Origin: an uncultured Caldimonas sp.
GTDB lineage: Bacteria > Pseudomonadota > Gammaproteobacteria > Burkholderiales > Burkholderiaceae
Direction of reading: 5' to 3'
Assembly (NCBI RefSeq): GCF_946480305.1
Contig: NZ_CAMLJQ010000015.1
Coordinates: 32,019-96,018, forward strand
Length of the DNA stretch: 64,000 nt
This document shows, piece by piece, positions 17,708 through 27,333 of the stretch. The stretch's first letter is position 1; each line of letters begins with the position of its first letter. The notes beneath the pieces were generated by a model. The model was not told the origin of the DNA. It searched no databases and worked only from the letters and a program-made list of their open reading frames with translations. A program made the translations under genes and the position numbers.

Positions 17708-18616
17708 TCAGCTCACGTTGACGATGCCGGCGGCCACGTGCCCTGCCGGCACGTGCATCGATGCGTTCTCGATGTGCCGCATCTGGTCGTCGAAGAAGAA
17801 GTCCGGCTCGAACTCGCGCAGGAACTCACCCTTCGGCAGACCGCCGAGGAACAAGGCCTCGTCGACCTCGATGTTCCAGTTCATCAGCGTGCGGATCGCG
17901 CGCTCGTGCGCCGGCGCGCTGCGTGCGGTGACCAGTGCCGTGCGGATGCGCATGGCCGCGCTGCCGCTACGCTGGAGACGGTGCAGCGCTTCCAGCAACG
18001 GTTTGAACGGACCCGCCGGCAACGGAAATTCCGCCCGGCTGCTCTCGTGCTCCTGGAAGGCGTCGAGTCCGCCGGACTGGAAGATCTGCTCGGCCTCGTC
18101 GGAGAACAGCACCGCGTCGCCGTCGAACGCGATGCGCACCTCGTTCGGGTGCGCGTCCGAGGCGCGTGCGGAAAGCGGGTACACCCGCGCTGCCGGAAAG
18201 CCGACCTCCAGCGCCTGTCGCACATCGAGTTCGTTGGCCGACAGGAACAGGTTGGCATTCAGCGGCCGCAGGTAGCGGTAAGGCGACTGCCCGCGCGTGA
18301 ACACGCCGCGCTGGATCGGCAGCCCGTAGTGCTTGGCCGAGCGGAACACCCGCAGCCCCGAATACGGGTCGTTGCGCGACAGGATCACCACCTCGACGCG
18401 AGGCTTGCCGTCGGCCGTGTTGTTGTTGAACGCGAGCAGCTTGTGCACCAGCGAAAACGCCACCCCCGGCTTGGCCGGCACATCGAGGCGCTCCATCTGC
18501 AACTGCATGTAGGCATGGTCGTCGGTCGCTTCGAAGAGCTGGTTTTCTTCTTCGAAGTCGAACAACGCGCGCGAGGAGATGGCAACGACCAGCTGGCCGG
18601 CAAGGGTGATGCTCAT
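17708..18616 (-). CDS. 5'-nucleotidase (cytosolic NT5C1-like family)
   Basis: A 302-residue cytoplasmic protein of the PF06189-type 5'-nucleotidase family, which dephosphorylates nucleoside monophosphates. Recognisable parts are the N-terminal VVAISSRALFDFEEEN motif, PGVAFSLVHKLLAFN, VEVVILSRNDPYSGLRVF, and the C-terminal FFFDDQMRHIENAS block. Length fits the bacterial members. It is convergent with the HD-GYP gene (six bases between stops). Which nucleotide is preferred cannot be read from sequence. Confidence 0.88.
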   Translation of the reverse strand: MSITLAGQLVVAISSRALFDFEEENQLFEATDDHAYMQLQMERLDVPAKPGVAFSLVHKLLAFNNNTADGKPRVEVVILSRNDPYSGLRVFRSAKHYGLPIQRGVFTRGQSPYRYLRPLNANLFLSANELDVRQALEVGFPAARVYPLSARASDAHPNEVRIAFDGDAVLFSDEAEQIFQSGGLDAFQEHESSRAEFPLPAGPFKPLLEALHRLQRSGSAAMRIRTALVTARSAPAHERAIRTLMNWNIEVDEALFLGGLPKGEFLREFEPDFFFDDQMRHIENASMHVPAGHVAAGIVNVS

Positions 18617-18713
18617 GGGGCGGGATGATACGAGGTGGCCGCAGCAGCCAAGGCTCGCGGGGGCGGCGGCGCAAATGCCAAAGATTCACGGTTGCGCCGG
18701 CAAGAGCACCGCT

Positions 18714-18736
18714 CCTTCCCCCGAATCGGGGGGAGG
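18714..18736. promoter_or_regulatory. Strong short hairpin upstream of the lipoprotein gene
   Basis: CCTTCCCCCGA pairs with TCGGGGGGAGG around a single central A; one G-T mismatch is present. It lies in the 219-bp divergent gap between the 5'-nucleotidase and lipoprotein genes, about 100 bases before the lipoprotein start. No U-tract follows. The role is unknown. Confidence 0.4.
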
Positions 18737-18835
18737 CAAGTTACAGGAACTTTTTTCCATGGAATGATCACGGGCCCGAGCGTCCAGGCGAACGCTACGG
18801 CGCCGATTGTTCATATGGCTCGATTGGAGAAGTTC

Positions 18836-19783
18836 ATGATCATGTTGAGGGGGGGCCGCTGGCTGGCCGCAGGTGTTTTGTCTGCATTGCTGGTTGCATG
18901 CGGAGGCGGCGGTGGCGGTGATGACGACGACGGATCCGGCAATGCTGCTCCGAGCAGCGCCACAGGGGACTTTTCGCAAAGCAACTACGCAACCGTTGCT
19001 GACGCGGCGGCAGTCACGGCCCTGGGTAGCGGCGAGCTGAATTCGTACTCCGAGATCGCGCTGAACGTGTCGGACGCCGGCAGCGGCGTCGATCTCGGCT
19101 CGGTGATGGGGGTGCGGCGTTTTGCGCTGGAGCAACTGCGTACGCGCAACGTGCTCGAGCAAGCGCTTGCCACCGAATCGATGACCGAAGCGTGCGACGT
19201 GAGCGGCTCCTTCCACGTAAGCGTGACCTACAAGGATGCCAACACCGTCAGCCCGGGCGACCGGATCAGCTTCACCCTGACCAACTGCGCGTTCGAACCC
19301 GGTGAAGCGCCGGTGAACGGCAGCTTCACGCTGACCTTCGTGTCGTACACCGACGAAAGCAACAACAGCGTGTCGATCGCCTTCGAGAACTTCGGGGCTG
19401 CCGGTGAAACGGTCAGCGGGGCGGTGACCGTCACCACGTCGCAGAATGGATCGATGGTCTCGGTTGCCGCCCAAGGCTTGACCGCGACGTTCGACGGTGA
19501 GTCGGTGACCTGGTACCACACCACCACCGTCACGCCGACGACGTTGTCGTTGAATGGATTCATCGTGATCAACGGCGCGGCATACCAACTGACTCAAGCT
19601 TCGCCGTTCACGCTGTCGGTTTCAGGCGATCCGGCAAGTGGCGCACTCGTGATCCGGGATGCGGACGGAGATCGCGTGGAGATCGTGGCGGGCGCAACGG
19701 CGTTCACCTACAACTTCTACGCTGCCAGCAACTCGACCGGCACGCCGACCGCCACGGTGCAAGGCATGGCATACGCCGACTGA
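18836..19783 (+). CDS. Hypothetical surface or periplasmic lipoprotein
   Basis: A 315-residue protein with a lipoprotein signal peptide: MIMLRGGRWLAAGVLSALLVAC, where LVAC is the lipobox. The lipidated Cys is followed by six Gly and a run of Asp, a tether typical of Burkholderiales lipoproteins. The mature part is rich in Ser, Thr, Asn and Val and looks like beta-sheet; no catalytic motif is visible. The ATG at 18836 is chosen because GGAGA lies five bases upstream; an ATG seven codons earlier (18815) is possible. A strong terminator follows, so it is monocistronic. I do not recognise the family. Confidence 0.82.
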   Translation: MIMLRGGRWLAAGVLSALLVACGGGGGGDDDDGSGNAAPSSATGDFSQSNYATVADAAAVTALGSGELNSYSEIALNVSDAGSGVDLGSVMGVRRFALEQLRTRNVLEQALATESMTEACDVSGSFHVSVTYKDANTVSPGDRISFTLTNCAFEPGEAPVNGSFTLTFVSYTDESNNSVSIAFENFGAAGETVSGAVTVTTSQNGSMVSVAAQGLTATFDGESVTWYHTTTVTPTTLSLNGFIVINGAAYQLTQASPFTLSVSGDPASGALVIRDADGDRVEIVAGATAFTYNFYAASNSTGTPTATVQGMAYAD

Positions 19784-19806
19784 CAACAGCGCAACCCGCG
19801 CCAGAA

Positions 19807-19840
19807 CAAGAACAGCCGCTCGTGCGGCTGTTCTTGTTTG
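19807..19840 (+). terminator. Bidirectional intrinsic terminator
   Basis: A perfect 12-bp stem, CAAGAACAGCCG (19807-19818) with CGGCTGTTCTTG (19825-19836), has a 6-base loop and is followed by TTTG. It separates the convergent lipoprotein and AAA ATPase genes. U content after the stem is modest on both strands. Confidence 0.75.
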
Positions 19841-19855
19841 CGTCTTGGCGAAGCC

Positions 19856-20848
19856 CTACTGCACGAACCCGATCGGCTGCCGCTTCGCCCCCAGGTCGGG
19901 CAGATCGCGCTCCTCGATGCGCTCGCGGTGATCGAGCTTCGCGTTGCCGAACGCCGTCATCCACGCCCGGCGCATCTCGCGCGGTGCCAGCTCGCTCATG
20001 CGTTCCAGCACCGCCTCGCCCGGTTCCGCCTCGAAGCGTGAACCCCAGTCATGCTCGCCGCGGATCGATGCGTACAGCCGCAAAGCGATCTTGCGGGCGG
20101 CATCGCGGTCCGGCGCGGGCACCTCGTAGACGTTCATGCGGTTGAGCAGCGGCTCGGGGATCGCGCGTTCGTCATTGGCCGTCGCCACCCAGATCACCTG
20201 GCTGGCGTCGATCGGCACCTCGGCGAACTCGTCGGTGAACAGTCCTGCCGTGTCGTGTTCCAGCAGGCTGTACAAGGCACCGAGCGGGTCGTAGGTGGCT
20301 TCGCCGCCGGCCTTGTCGATCTCGTCGACCACCATCACCGGGTTGGCGTACTGGCCGTCCACCAGCGTTTCGAACACCTTGCCGGGGCGCGCCCCTTTCC
20401 ATTGGGAAGAAGCGCCGGACAGCACCCAGCCCGCCGTGAGCGAGCTCATCGGCACGAAGCCCATGCCGGTGCCCAGCAGTTGCGACAGCCGGCGCGCGAA
20501 ATGCGTCTTGCCGACGCCGGGTGGCCCGAGCAACAGCATCGGCGTGATCTCGAGTGCGTCGCGGCTGTCTTCGCACAGCGCGAGCTGACGCTTCACGTCG
20601 TCGAGCACCTCGCCGAAGTTCGGCAACTCGTCGTACAGGCTGTCCATCACCGGCAGGCCGGACGGTTTGACCTGGAAGCGCTCCGGCCCCCGCTCGAGCA
20701 TGCGCTCGTAGGTGGAGCGCAGGTTCTCGTGTTCTTTCTGGGGCAACTTGTCGAGCCGCCGCTCGACGTCGGTCACGCGGTAGACAGCCCGCATATGGGC
20801 GATCGGGATGTGAGCGCCGCGCACGGGAACGAGGTCGTTGGAACTCAT
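19856..20848 (-). CDS. Lon-like AAA ATPase without protease domain
   Basis: A 330-residue cytoplasmic AAA ATPase. Walker A GPPGVGKT is at 108-115, Walker B VMVVDEID at 171-178, and sensor 1 IWVATANDE near 223. The ATPase core most resembles that of Lon (SQLLGTGMGFVPMSS ... LSGASSQWKGARPGKVFE). The Lon substrate-binding N-domain and the Ser-Lys protease domain are absent. It may act as an unfoldase or remodelling factor on its own or with an unlinked partner. The ATG at 20848 is preceded by TGGAGGTTGAAG; six codons further upstream also stay open. Confidence 0.85.
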   Translation of the reverse strand: MSSNDLVPVRGAHIPIAHMRAVYRVTDVERRLDKLPQKEHENLRSTYERMLERGPERFQVKPSGLPVMDSLYDELPNFGEVLDDVKRQLALCEDSRDALEITPMLLLGPPGVGKTHFARRLSQLLGTGMGFVPMSSLTAGWVLSGASSQWKGARPGKVFETLVDGQYANPVMVVDEIDKAGGEATYDPLGALYSLLEHDTAGLFTDEFAEVPIDASQVIWVATANDERAIPEPLLNRMNVYEVPAPDRDAARKIALRLYASIRGEHDWGSRFEAEPGEAVLERMSELAPREMRRAWMTAFGNAKLDHRERIEERDLPDLGAKRQPIGFVQ

Positions 20849-21018
20849 CTTCAACCTCCACGACAACTGCTGCTGCAGGTGAGAACCATTGAAGCAAAGC
20901 GTACCGGGGGCATCGGCCGGAACAAACCGGGAAACCCCCGTCTTCTCACAAGCATGACCCGTGCCGGGCGGCGAAGGCCGTGACGGGCGTCACGGTGTCG
21001 CGAAAAGCGAAAGTGCGC

Positions 21019-22236
21019 TCAGCGCACCCAGGAGTTGAGCTGGATGATCGGCAGCAGCACGGCCAGCACGATGAGCATGACGACCACGCCCATCACGACG
21101 ATCAGCAAGGGCTCCAGGATGGTGGCCATCTGCATCGCGCGGCGTTGCACCTCCTGGCTGAGCTGCACGGCGGCGCGTTCGAGCATCTTGGGCAGCGTGC
21201 CGGTCTGTTCGCCCAGGCGCGAGAACATCGACAGCAGCCCCGGAAAGCGCTTCTTGCCCGCCAGGGCCGACGCGAGCGGTGCGCCTTCGCGCACCTGTAC
21301 CAGCGCTTCCAGCGCGTCCGAGCGCATGGCGCGGTTGCTCAATGTTTCGGCGGCGGCCTGCAAGGCCTTCAGGATGGGCACGCCCGCACCGGCCAGCATG
21401 GCCAGCGTGCCGGCAAAACGTGCGGCGTTGTAGCCGCGCGAGAGACGCCCGACCAGCGGCAGGCCGAGCCATGCCGCGTCGAATCGCTCGCGGAACGCCT
21501 CGTTGCGCAGGCTGAACGCGAGCATGCCGAAGCCGGCGGCGAGGAGCAGGGCCGTCAACCAGCCCCATTGCCGCACGAAGGCACTGATGGCCAGCATGGC
21601 GACGGTGAGGAAGGGCAGCGTCTGCTTGGTGCCGACGAACACCGACGCGACCTGCGGCACCACATAGGTGACGAGGAAGATCACGATCACGACCGCGACC
21701 ATCGAGACGATGGCAGGGTACAGCGCCGCGCCGATGAGCCGCGCGCGCAGCGCCTGGCGCTCCTCCAGGTCGTCGGCCAGCTTTTCGAGCACGAGGCCGA
21801 GGTTGCCGCTCTGTTCGCCGGCGGCCACCACGGCGCGGTAGATGTCGTCGAACTCGCGCGGCGCGGTGCCGAGTGCCTTGGCGAAGGTGGAGCCGGCGTT
21901 GACCTCGCTGCGCAGGTGCGCCACCAGCTCGCGCTGGCGTTCGTCCTCGGCCTCGTCGCTCAGTGCCGTGAGGGCCCGTTCGAGCGGCAGGCCGGAAGTG
22001 ACCAACCCCGCCAGCTGGCGCGTCCAGATGGCCAGCGCCGTGGAGGTGAACACCTTGCGCCGCAATGCGAGGCCGGAGCTGCTCTCGGCCGCCTCGGTGA
22101 CGACCATGGCGACTTCGAGCGGCACGAGCTTCTGCGAGCGCAGCTGGGCGCGCGCGGCCTTCGCGTTGTCGGCTTCGATCAGGCCGCTGCTGGTGCGGCC
22201 GGTCGCGTCGAGGGCTTCGAAACGGTAGGCGGGCAT
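21019..22236 (-). CDS. gspF: Type II secretion inner-membrane platform protein GspF
   Basis: A 405-residue polytopic inner-membrane protein of the type II secretion platform that contacts GspE and GspL. It has two T2SSF repeats (around residues 70-195 and 270-395), each followed by membrane helices, such as IGAALYPAIVSMVAVVIVIFLVTYVVP and ATILEPLLIVVMGVVVMLIVLAVLLPI. The N-terminal MPAYRFEALDATGR is typical. It is the last gene of the leftward gsp operon, 14 bases after gspE. Confidence 0.96.
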   Translation of the reverse strand: MPAYRFEALDATGRTSSGLIEADNAKAARAQLRSQKLVPLEVAMVVTEAAESSSGLALRRKVFTSTALAIWTRQLAGLVTSGLPLERALTALSDEAEDERQRELVAHLRSEVNAGSTFAKALGTAPREFDDIYRAVVAAGEQSGNLGLVLEKLADDLEERQALRARLIGAALYPAIVSMVAVVIVIFLVTYVVPQVASVFVGTKQTLPFLTVAMLAISAFVRQWGWLTALLLAAGFGMLAFSLRNEAFRERFDAAWLGLPLVGRLSRGYNAARFAGTLAMLAGAGVPILKALQAAAETLSNRAMRSDALEALVQVREGAPLASALAGKKRFPGLLSMFSRLGEQTGTLPKMLERAAVQLSQEVQRRAMQMATILEPLLIVVMGVVVMLIVLAVLLPIIQLNSWVR

Positions 22237-22250
22237 CGCTGGGCAGGTGG

Positions 22251-23672
22251 TCAGTCGCCAGTCACGCGCAGCACTTCCTCGAGCGAGGTGATGCCGGCGC
22301 GCACCAGGCGTTCGCCGTCCTCGCGCATCGTGCGCATGCCGCCTTGCTCGGCCGCGACGAAGAGCTGCGATTCGGCCGCCCGGCTGTGGATCAGCGCACG
22401 CACCTTGTCGTCGGCGACCAGCAGTTCATAGACCCCGGTGCGGCCCTTGTAGCCGCTCTGCCCGCACTCCGGGCAGCCCACCGGGTGCCAGCGGCCGTGT
22501 TCGTCCTGCTTCTTGCAGACGATGCACAGCTTGCGCACCAGCCGCTGCGCCAGCACGCCGAGCAGCGAGGAAGACAGCAGGAACGGCTCCACGCCCATGT
22601 CGGTCAGGCGGGTGACGGCACTGGGGGCGTCGTTGGTGTGCAGCGTGGCGAGCACCAGGTGGCCGGTGAGGGAGGCCTGGATGGCGATCTGCGCGGTCTC
22701 GAAGTCGCGGATCTCGCCGATCATGATCACGTCCGGGTCCTGGCGCAGGATGGCGCGCAGTGCCTTCGCGAAGGTCAGGTCGATCTTGGCGTTGACCTGC
22801 GTCTGGCCGATGCCGGCAAGTTCGTATTCGACCGGGTCCTCCACCGTCAGCACGTTGGTGGTGGAGGTGTCGACGCGGCCAAGCGCTGCATACAGGGTCG
22901 TCGTCTTGCCGGAGCCGGTGGGGCCGGTGACGAGCACGATGCCGTGGGGCTGCTGGATCAGCTTGTTGAACTTGACCAGCGTGTCGCCTCCCATGCCGAG
23001 CGATTCGAGCGAGAACTTCGACTCGCCCTTGTCGAGCAGACGCAGCACTGCGCGCTCGCCATGGGCCGACGGCAGCGTCGAGACGCGTACGTCGATCGCA
23101 CGGCCGCCGATGCGCAGCGAGATGCGGCCGTCCTGCGGCAGGCGCTTCTCGGCGATGTCGAGCTCGGCCATGATCTTCAGGCGCGAGATCAGCGCGGCGT
23201 GCAGCGCCTTGTTGGGCTGCACGACCTCGCGCAAGGCGCCATCGACCCGGAAGCGCACCGACGAGCTGCGCTCGTACGGCTCGATGTGGATGTCGGAGGC
23301 GCCGTCCTTCGCGGCCTGCGTCAGCAGCGCGTTCAGCATGCGGATGATCGGCGCGTCGTTGGCGGCTTCGAGCAGGTCTTCGACCGCCGGCAGCTCCTGC
23401 ATCATGCGGGAGATGTCGACCGCGCTTTCGACCTCGCCGACCACCGCGGCGGCACTCGACTCGCCTCCGGCATAAGCGGCGGCGATGCGCTGGCCCAGCG
23501 TGGCAGCGGCTTCGCGTTCGAACGCGTCGACGTCGAAGTGGCGCAGCACCTCGGACACGGCTTGCGGCGAGACGGCTTCGTCGGCCCACAGCACCAGTCG
23601 CTCGCCGTCGTCCTCGAGCAGCAGCGTGTGCGCCTTCGCGAAGGCGTAGGGCAGGGGATGGCGGGCACCCAT
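22251..23672 (-). CDS. gspE: Type II secretion ATPase GspE
   Basis: A 473-residue hexameric ATPase that powers pseudopilus assembly at the cytoplasmic face. Walker [10 protein letters not shown], the Asp box, Walker [13 protein letters not shown] and the His box ([17 protein letters not shown]) are intact. The zinc tetracysteine motif CIVC...CPEC that marks GspE is present near the C-terminus. Its start lies nine bases after the gspD stop. Confidence 0.97.
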   Translation of the reverse strand: MGARHPLPYAFAKAHTLLLEDDGERLVLWADEAVSPQAVSEVLRHFDVDAFEREAAATLGQRIAAAYAGGESSAAAVVGEVESAVDISRMMQELPAVEDLLEAANDAPIIRMLNALLTQAAKDGASDIHIEPYERSSSVRFRVDGALREVVQPNKALHAALISRLKIMAELDIAEKRLPQDGRISLRIGGRAIDVRVSTLPSAHGERAVLRLLDKGESKFSLESLGMGGDTLVKFNKLIQQPHGIVLVTGPTGSGKTTTLYAALGRVDTSTTNVLTVEDPVEYELAGIGQTQVNAKIDLTFAKALRAILRQDPDVIMIGEIRDFETAQIAIQASLTGHLVLATLHTNDAPSAVTRLTDMGVEPFLLSSSLLGVLAQRLVRKLCIVCKKQDEHGRWHPVGCPECGQSGYKGRTGVYELLVADDKVRALIHSRAAESQLFVAAEQGGMRTMREDGERLVRAGITSLEEVLRVTGD

Positions 23673-23681
23673 GGCTGTGTT

Positions 23682-25919
23682 CTAGCGTTCGATCGGGGTG
23701 TTGGGCGTCAGCGGGGGCGGGGGCTCCTGCTTGCCGGGCTGCGGGGGGGTGGCGCTGTCGGGCGCCTGCGGCACCTCGAGCGGCGGCAGGACGGGTGCTT
23801 CGTTCACCGGCACGAGCACGCGCGGCGTCGGCTGCGTCTCCTTCTGCTGTGCACGGATGAGGTCGTACCGGTCGAGCGAGAACTTGCCTGCCGAGTCCTG
23901 GTCGCGCATCACCACGGGCCGCAGGAAGACCATCAGGTTGGTCTTGCGACGCGTGCGGTTCTCGCTGCGGAACAGCCCACCCAGCACCGGCACGTCGCCG
24001 AGCACGGGCACCTTGGAGCGGCCGTCGCTGTACTGGTCCTGCATCAGCCCGCCGAGCACGATGATCTGGCCGTCGTCGACGACCACGGTGGATTCGATCG
24101 AGCGCTTGGTGGTCTCGGGCCCGACGTTGGTCGTGCCGGTCGCTTCGCCGATCACGTCCGACGATTCCTGGAAGATCGTCAGCCGCACGGTGCCGTTCTC
24201 GCCGATCTGCGGCTTGATGCGCAGCGTCAGGCCCACGTCCTTGCGCTCGATGGTCTGGAAGGGGCTGGTCGTGCCGGTGCCGGTGTTCGTGTACTGGCCG
24301 GTGACGAAGGGCACGTTCTTGCCGACCACGATCTTGGCTTCCTCGTTGTCGAGCGTGATCAGGTTCGGGGTCGACAGGATGTTCGTGTCCGAGTTGCTCT
24401 CGAGCGCGCGGGCGAGCAGGCCGAGCGTGTAGATGCTGCCGAACTTGCGCGCGATGCCGATGTTCAGGCCGTTGCCGGGCAGGTCGGCGGCCGCGAGGCC
24501 TTCCTTGCCGCCGATCAGCGCACGGGTGGCGCCGAGGATGTTGTTGGAGCCGCTGCCGAAGTTGGTGCCGATGCCGCCCAGGTATTCGTTGCCGCTGTTG
24601 CCGATGATGCCCTGCCACTGGATGCCGAACTCGGCCGCCTTGTCGGCGCTGACCTCCACGATCATCGACTCCACGTACACCTGTGCACGCCGGGTGTCGA
24701 GCTGGTCGATCACCGAGCGCAACTGGCGGTACAGCGGGTCGGGTGCCGTGATGATCAGCGCGTTGGTGGCCGGGTCGGCCTGGATGAATCCGCCGGTCGA
24801 CGGCTGCGCCGCGCTGCTCACGGGGGCCGTCGCTTGCGGCGAGGCGCCGCCGTTGCCGGCGTTGTTGCCCAGGTTGGTGGCCTGGTTCACCGCGGCGGCG
24901 AGCGACGTACCGCCGCCCCCGCCGCCGGCCGCACCGCCGCCTCCCTGGCCCTGCGTCGTGAAGGCCGCGCGCAGCACCTGTGCCAGGCGCACTGCGTCGG
25001 CATTCTTGAGATAGACGACGTGTATGCCGCTGCCGCCCGTGCCGCCCTGGCCGGGGCGGTCCAGTTGCTGAACGAGCGAGCGGATCACGTTCATGCGCGC
25101 CGGGTTGGGCGCACGAACCAGCAGCGAGTTGGTGCGCGGGTCGGCCAGCACGGTGCCGCCACCGCCGCCGCCCGCCGCAGCCGGGGCCGGTGCACCGCCT
25201 TGCGGCGCCCCGGTCGGGCTGGTGACCTGCAGGTCGCTCAGCCGCTGCACCAGCACCGCAATGTCGCTCGCGACCGCGTGCTGCAGCGGAATCACTTCGA
25301 CGTCGGTGCTGTTGGGTATGTCGAGCGCGGCAATGATCTTGGAGAGCCGGCGCAGGTTGTCGGCGTAGTCGGTGATCACCAGCGAGTTGTTGCCGGGATT
25401 CACGTTGATCGTGTTGTTGGGGCTGATCAACGGCCGCAGGATCGTGACGAGGTTGTTCGCGTTCTCGTGGTTGACGCGGAAGATCTGCGTGACGATCTGG
25501 TCGCCGCGCACCTGCGGCGCCGGCCCCGCCGAGACGGTGCCGGTCTGCAGCTTCGCGTCGGCCTCCGGGACGATCTTGTAGAGACCTTCGACCTGCACCA
25601 CCGCAAAGCCCAGCCCGCGCAGTGCCGCGAGGAAGCTCAGGTAGGCGTCGGAGCGGCTCATCGGCTGCTCGCTGTAGAGCGTCATCGTGCCCTTCACGCG
25701 CGGGTCGACGACGAACTGCCGTTTCAGGATGACGCCCATCGCGCGGGCCACGCCCTCGATGTCGGCGTTGACGAAGTTCAGCGTCACCTGGTCGGCAGCG
25801 GCGGCGTCGCCGCGCGCCTGCTGTGCGAGCGCCACGGGCGCGTGGAGGGCCGCCAGGGCGCCGGCAACCACCACGCAGGTGAGCTTCCGGGCAAGGCGGT
25901 CGGGCCAGTTCAACTTCAT
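23682..25919 (-). CDS. gspD: Type II secretion outer-membrane secretin GspD
   Basis: A 745-residue secretin forming the outer-membrane channel. A signal peptide (cleavage near ALAQQARGD, residue about 33) precedes an N0 domain (VTLNFVNADIEGVARAMG), N1-N3 repeats (for example TDVEVIPLQHAVASDIAVLVQRLSD), and the C-terminal secretin core with GKNVPFVTGQYTNTG and VPVLGDVPVLGGLFRSENRT. Two Gly/Ala-rich low-complexity insertions interrupt the N-domain region. A Pro-rich tail (PPPPLTPNTPIER) may be the pilotin-contacting S-domain region. No pilotin gene is nearby. It starts two bases before the gspN stop region. Confidence 0.96.
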   Translation of the reverse strand: MKLNWPDRLARKLTCVVVAGALAALHAPVALAQQARGDAAAADQVTLNFVNADIEGVARAMGVILKRQFVVDPRVKGTMTLYSEQPMSRSDAYLSFLAALRGLGFAVVQVEGLYKIVPEADAKLQTGTVSAGPAPQVRGDQIVTQIFRVNHENANNLVTILRPLISPNNTINVNPGNNSLVITDYADNLRRLSKIIAALDIPNSTDVEVIPLQHAVASDIAVLVQRLSDLQVTSPTGAPQGGAPAPAAAGGGGGGTVLADPRTNSLLVRAPNPARMNVIRSLVQQLDRPGQGGTGGSGIHVVYLKNADAVRLAQVLRAAFTTQGQGGGGAAGGGGGGTSLAAAVNQATNLGNNAGNGGASPQATAPVSSAAQPSTGGFIQADPATNALIITAPDPLYRQLRSVIDQLDTRRAQVYVESMIVEVSADKAAEFGIQWQGIIGNSGNEYLGGIGTNFGSGSNNILGATRALIGGKEGLAAADLPGNGLNIGIARKFGSIYTLGLLARALESNSDTNILSTPNLITLDNEEAKIVVGKNVPFVTGQYTNTGTGTTSPFQTIERKDVGLTLRIKPQIGENGTVRLTIFQESSDVIGEATGTTNVGPETTKRSIESTVVVDDGQIIVLGGLMQDQYSDGRSKVPVLGDVPVLGGLFRSENRTRRKTNLMVFLRPVVMRDQDSAGKFSLDRYDLIRAQQKETQPTPRVLVPVNEAPVLPPLEVPQAPDSATPPQPGKQEPPPPLTPNTPIER

Positions 25920-25921
25920 GC

Positions 25922-26845
25922 TTATCCGATCGAAATGATCGAGCGGTCGCCGCTGCGACGCCCGATGATGTTCAACAGGTTGTTCAATGCTTCCTCGTTG
26001 CCTTCGCTCGCGCGCGCTTCGCCGCGGAAGCGCACGCCGGTCGGGCCCCAGATGCCTTCGCCGCTCAATTGCAGGGCGCCTTCCGTGGTGCTGAGGACCG
26101 TTTGAACCTGTCCTTCCGGGTTGCTGAACAGGCTGAGCCGGTAAGTGCCCAGCTGGTCGACCGTGGTGACGGGCGACGAGGCGTTCAGCACATCGATGTC
26201 GGCCCGGCCCTGTACCTGCCAGCGGCCGGCCACCTGCTCGAACGTCATGCCGGGCGAGGTCAGCCGGATCGCGCCCCCCAACTGTAAGGTGTTCCAGGGC
26301 GTGCCCAGCCCGCCGAGCAGGCCGCTCGGCCATTGCGCGACCCAGTCGAGCTTGGGCAGCAGCGTGATCTGGGTGCGACCGAGTCCCGGGCGGATCTGCA
26401 AAGAGGCGGTGCCGTTGATGCAGCAATCCTGGCGCAGATCGAGCTGCAACGCGGTGCCGGCCAGCCGCAGCGTCCAGCCGAGGCGGCCGGGCAGCGTGGC
26501 AGCGTCGCGACTGCCGGGGCCGCCGGTGAGCACCAGCACGGCATTGCCCGACCAGATGGTGCCGTCGGCCTGGGCCAGCAGCACGCGGTGGTCGGTGGCG
26601 CTCGCCACCGCGCTGGCGAGCCAGCTGGCGGGTGCGAAGGCGATCAGCGAGAGCACGCTGCCGAGCACCGCGCCGGCAATGCTCCAGCGCCGCGCCGCCC
26701 GCTGGCGCTGGTGGGTGACGCTGGCACGGGTCGCATCGAAGCGCGACGCGCTGAACTGCGAATGGCCGAAGCGCGACACGCCAAAACGCGAGGTGTCGTC
26801 GCGGCGCTTGCGCCAACCGGTGAGTGAGGGCAGGCGCAGCTTCAT
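25922..26845 (-). CDS. gspN: Type II secretion protein GspN
   Basis: A 307-residue bitopic inner-membrane protein. After an unusual 60-residue Arg/Phe/Ser-rich cytoplasmic leader with SRFG-like repeats (TSRFGVSRFGHSQFSASRFD), a single membrane helix spans about 57-80 (SIAGAVLGSVLSLIAFAPASWLA). The periplasmic domain matches GspN (PGLGRTQITLLPKLDWV, GTYRLSLFSNPEGQV). GspN is an accessory present in only some type II systems. Start and gspM stop overlap as ATGA. Confidence 0.88.
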   Translation of the reverse strand: MKLRLPSLTGWRKRRDDTSRFGVSRFGHSQFSASRFDATRASVTHQRQRAARRWSIAGAVLGSVLSLIAFAPASWLASAVASATDHRVLLAQADGTIWSGNAVLVLTGGPGSRDAATLPGRLGWTLRLAGTALQLDLRQDCCINGTASLQIRPGLGRTQITLLPKLDWVAQWPSGLLGGLGTPWNTLQLGGAIRLTSPGMTFEQVAGRWQVQGRADIDVLNASSPVTTVDQLGTYRLSLFSNPEGQVQTVLSTTEGALQLSGEGIWGPTGVRFRGEARASEGNEEALNNLLNIIGRRSGDRSIISIG

Positions 26846-27333
26846 GACGAGCCTCCGGGCAGGGTGAGCACCACGGTGCCGTTGTAGCCCTCGCCGCTGC
26901 GGGTGAGCTGGGCCTGCACGACGCGCGCGCGCCCGGCACTGCGGGCTTCGTTCAACCAGCCGAGCATTGCCTCGGGCGGCACGCCGGTCAACGTGAGCGT
27001 CGCGCGGTCGCCCTGCAGGCTCAGCCGCGCCCGTTCGCCCAGGCGCTCGGTGGCGGCCTGCAGTGCACGTCCGGCTTGGTTCTGGCCGATGGTGGGCGCG
27101 TTCTTGAGTTGTTGCGATTCGGCGGCCAGGCCGCGCATCTGGCGCAGCTCTTCGTCGAGTTGGGCAATGCGCGGCGGTGTGGCGCGCAGCGTCTGCAACG
27201 CCGGCTGCAGACCTACCCACCACAGCAGCGCAACTGCCAGCAGCGCGCCTGCGGCGATCACCAGCCGCTTCTCCCGCGCGCCGAGTGCGGCCCAGCGGGC
27301 ATGCGCTTGTGTCTTGAGTTCCTTGGGGGTCAT
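26842..27333 (-). CDS. gspM: Type II secretion protein GspM
   Basis: A 163-residue inner-membrane protein with one membrane helix near residues 24-44 (LVIAAGALLAVALLWWVGLQPAL) and a periplasmic ferredoxin-like domain. It partners GspL in the inner-membrane platform. It overlaps gspL by four bases at its start and gspN by four at its end, so the three are translationally coupled. Confidence 0.92.
   Translation of the reverse strand: MTPKELKTQAHARWAALGAREKRLVIAAGALLAVALLWWVGLQPALQTLRATPPRIAQLDEELRQMRGLAAESQQLKNAPTIGQNQAGRALQAATERLGERARLSLQGDRATLTLTGVPPEAMLGWLNEARSAGRARVVQAQLTRSGEGYNGTVVLTLPGGSS

Noticed and set aside
22344..26105. A very long open frame antisense to gspE/gspD, and similar ones antisense to the Liv operon (7254-10652) and elsewhere.
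   Set aside because: They lie opposite clearly conserved genes, have low-complexity His/Arg/Asp-rich translations and arise from third-position GC bias.
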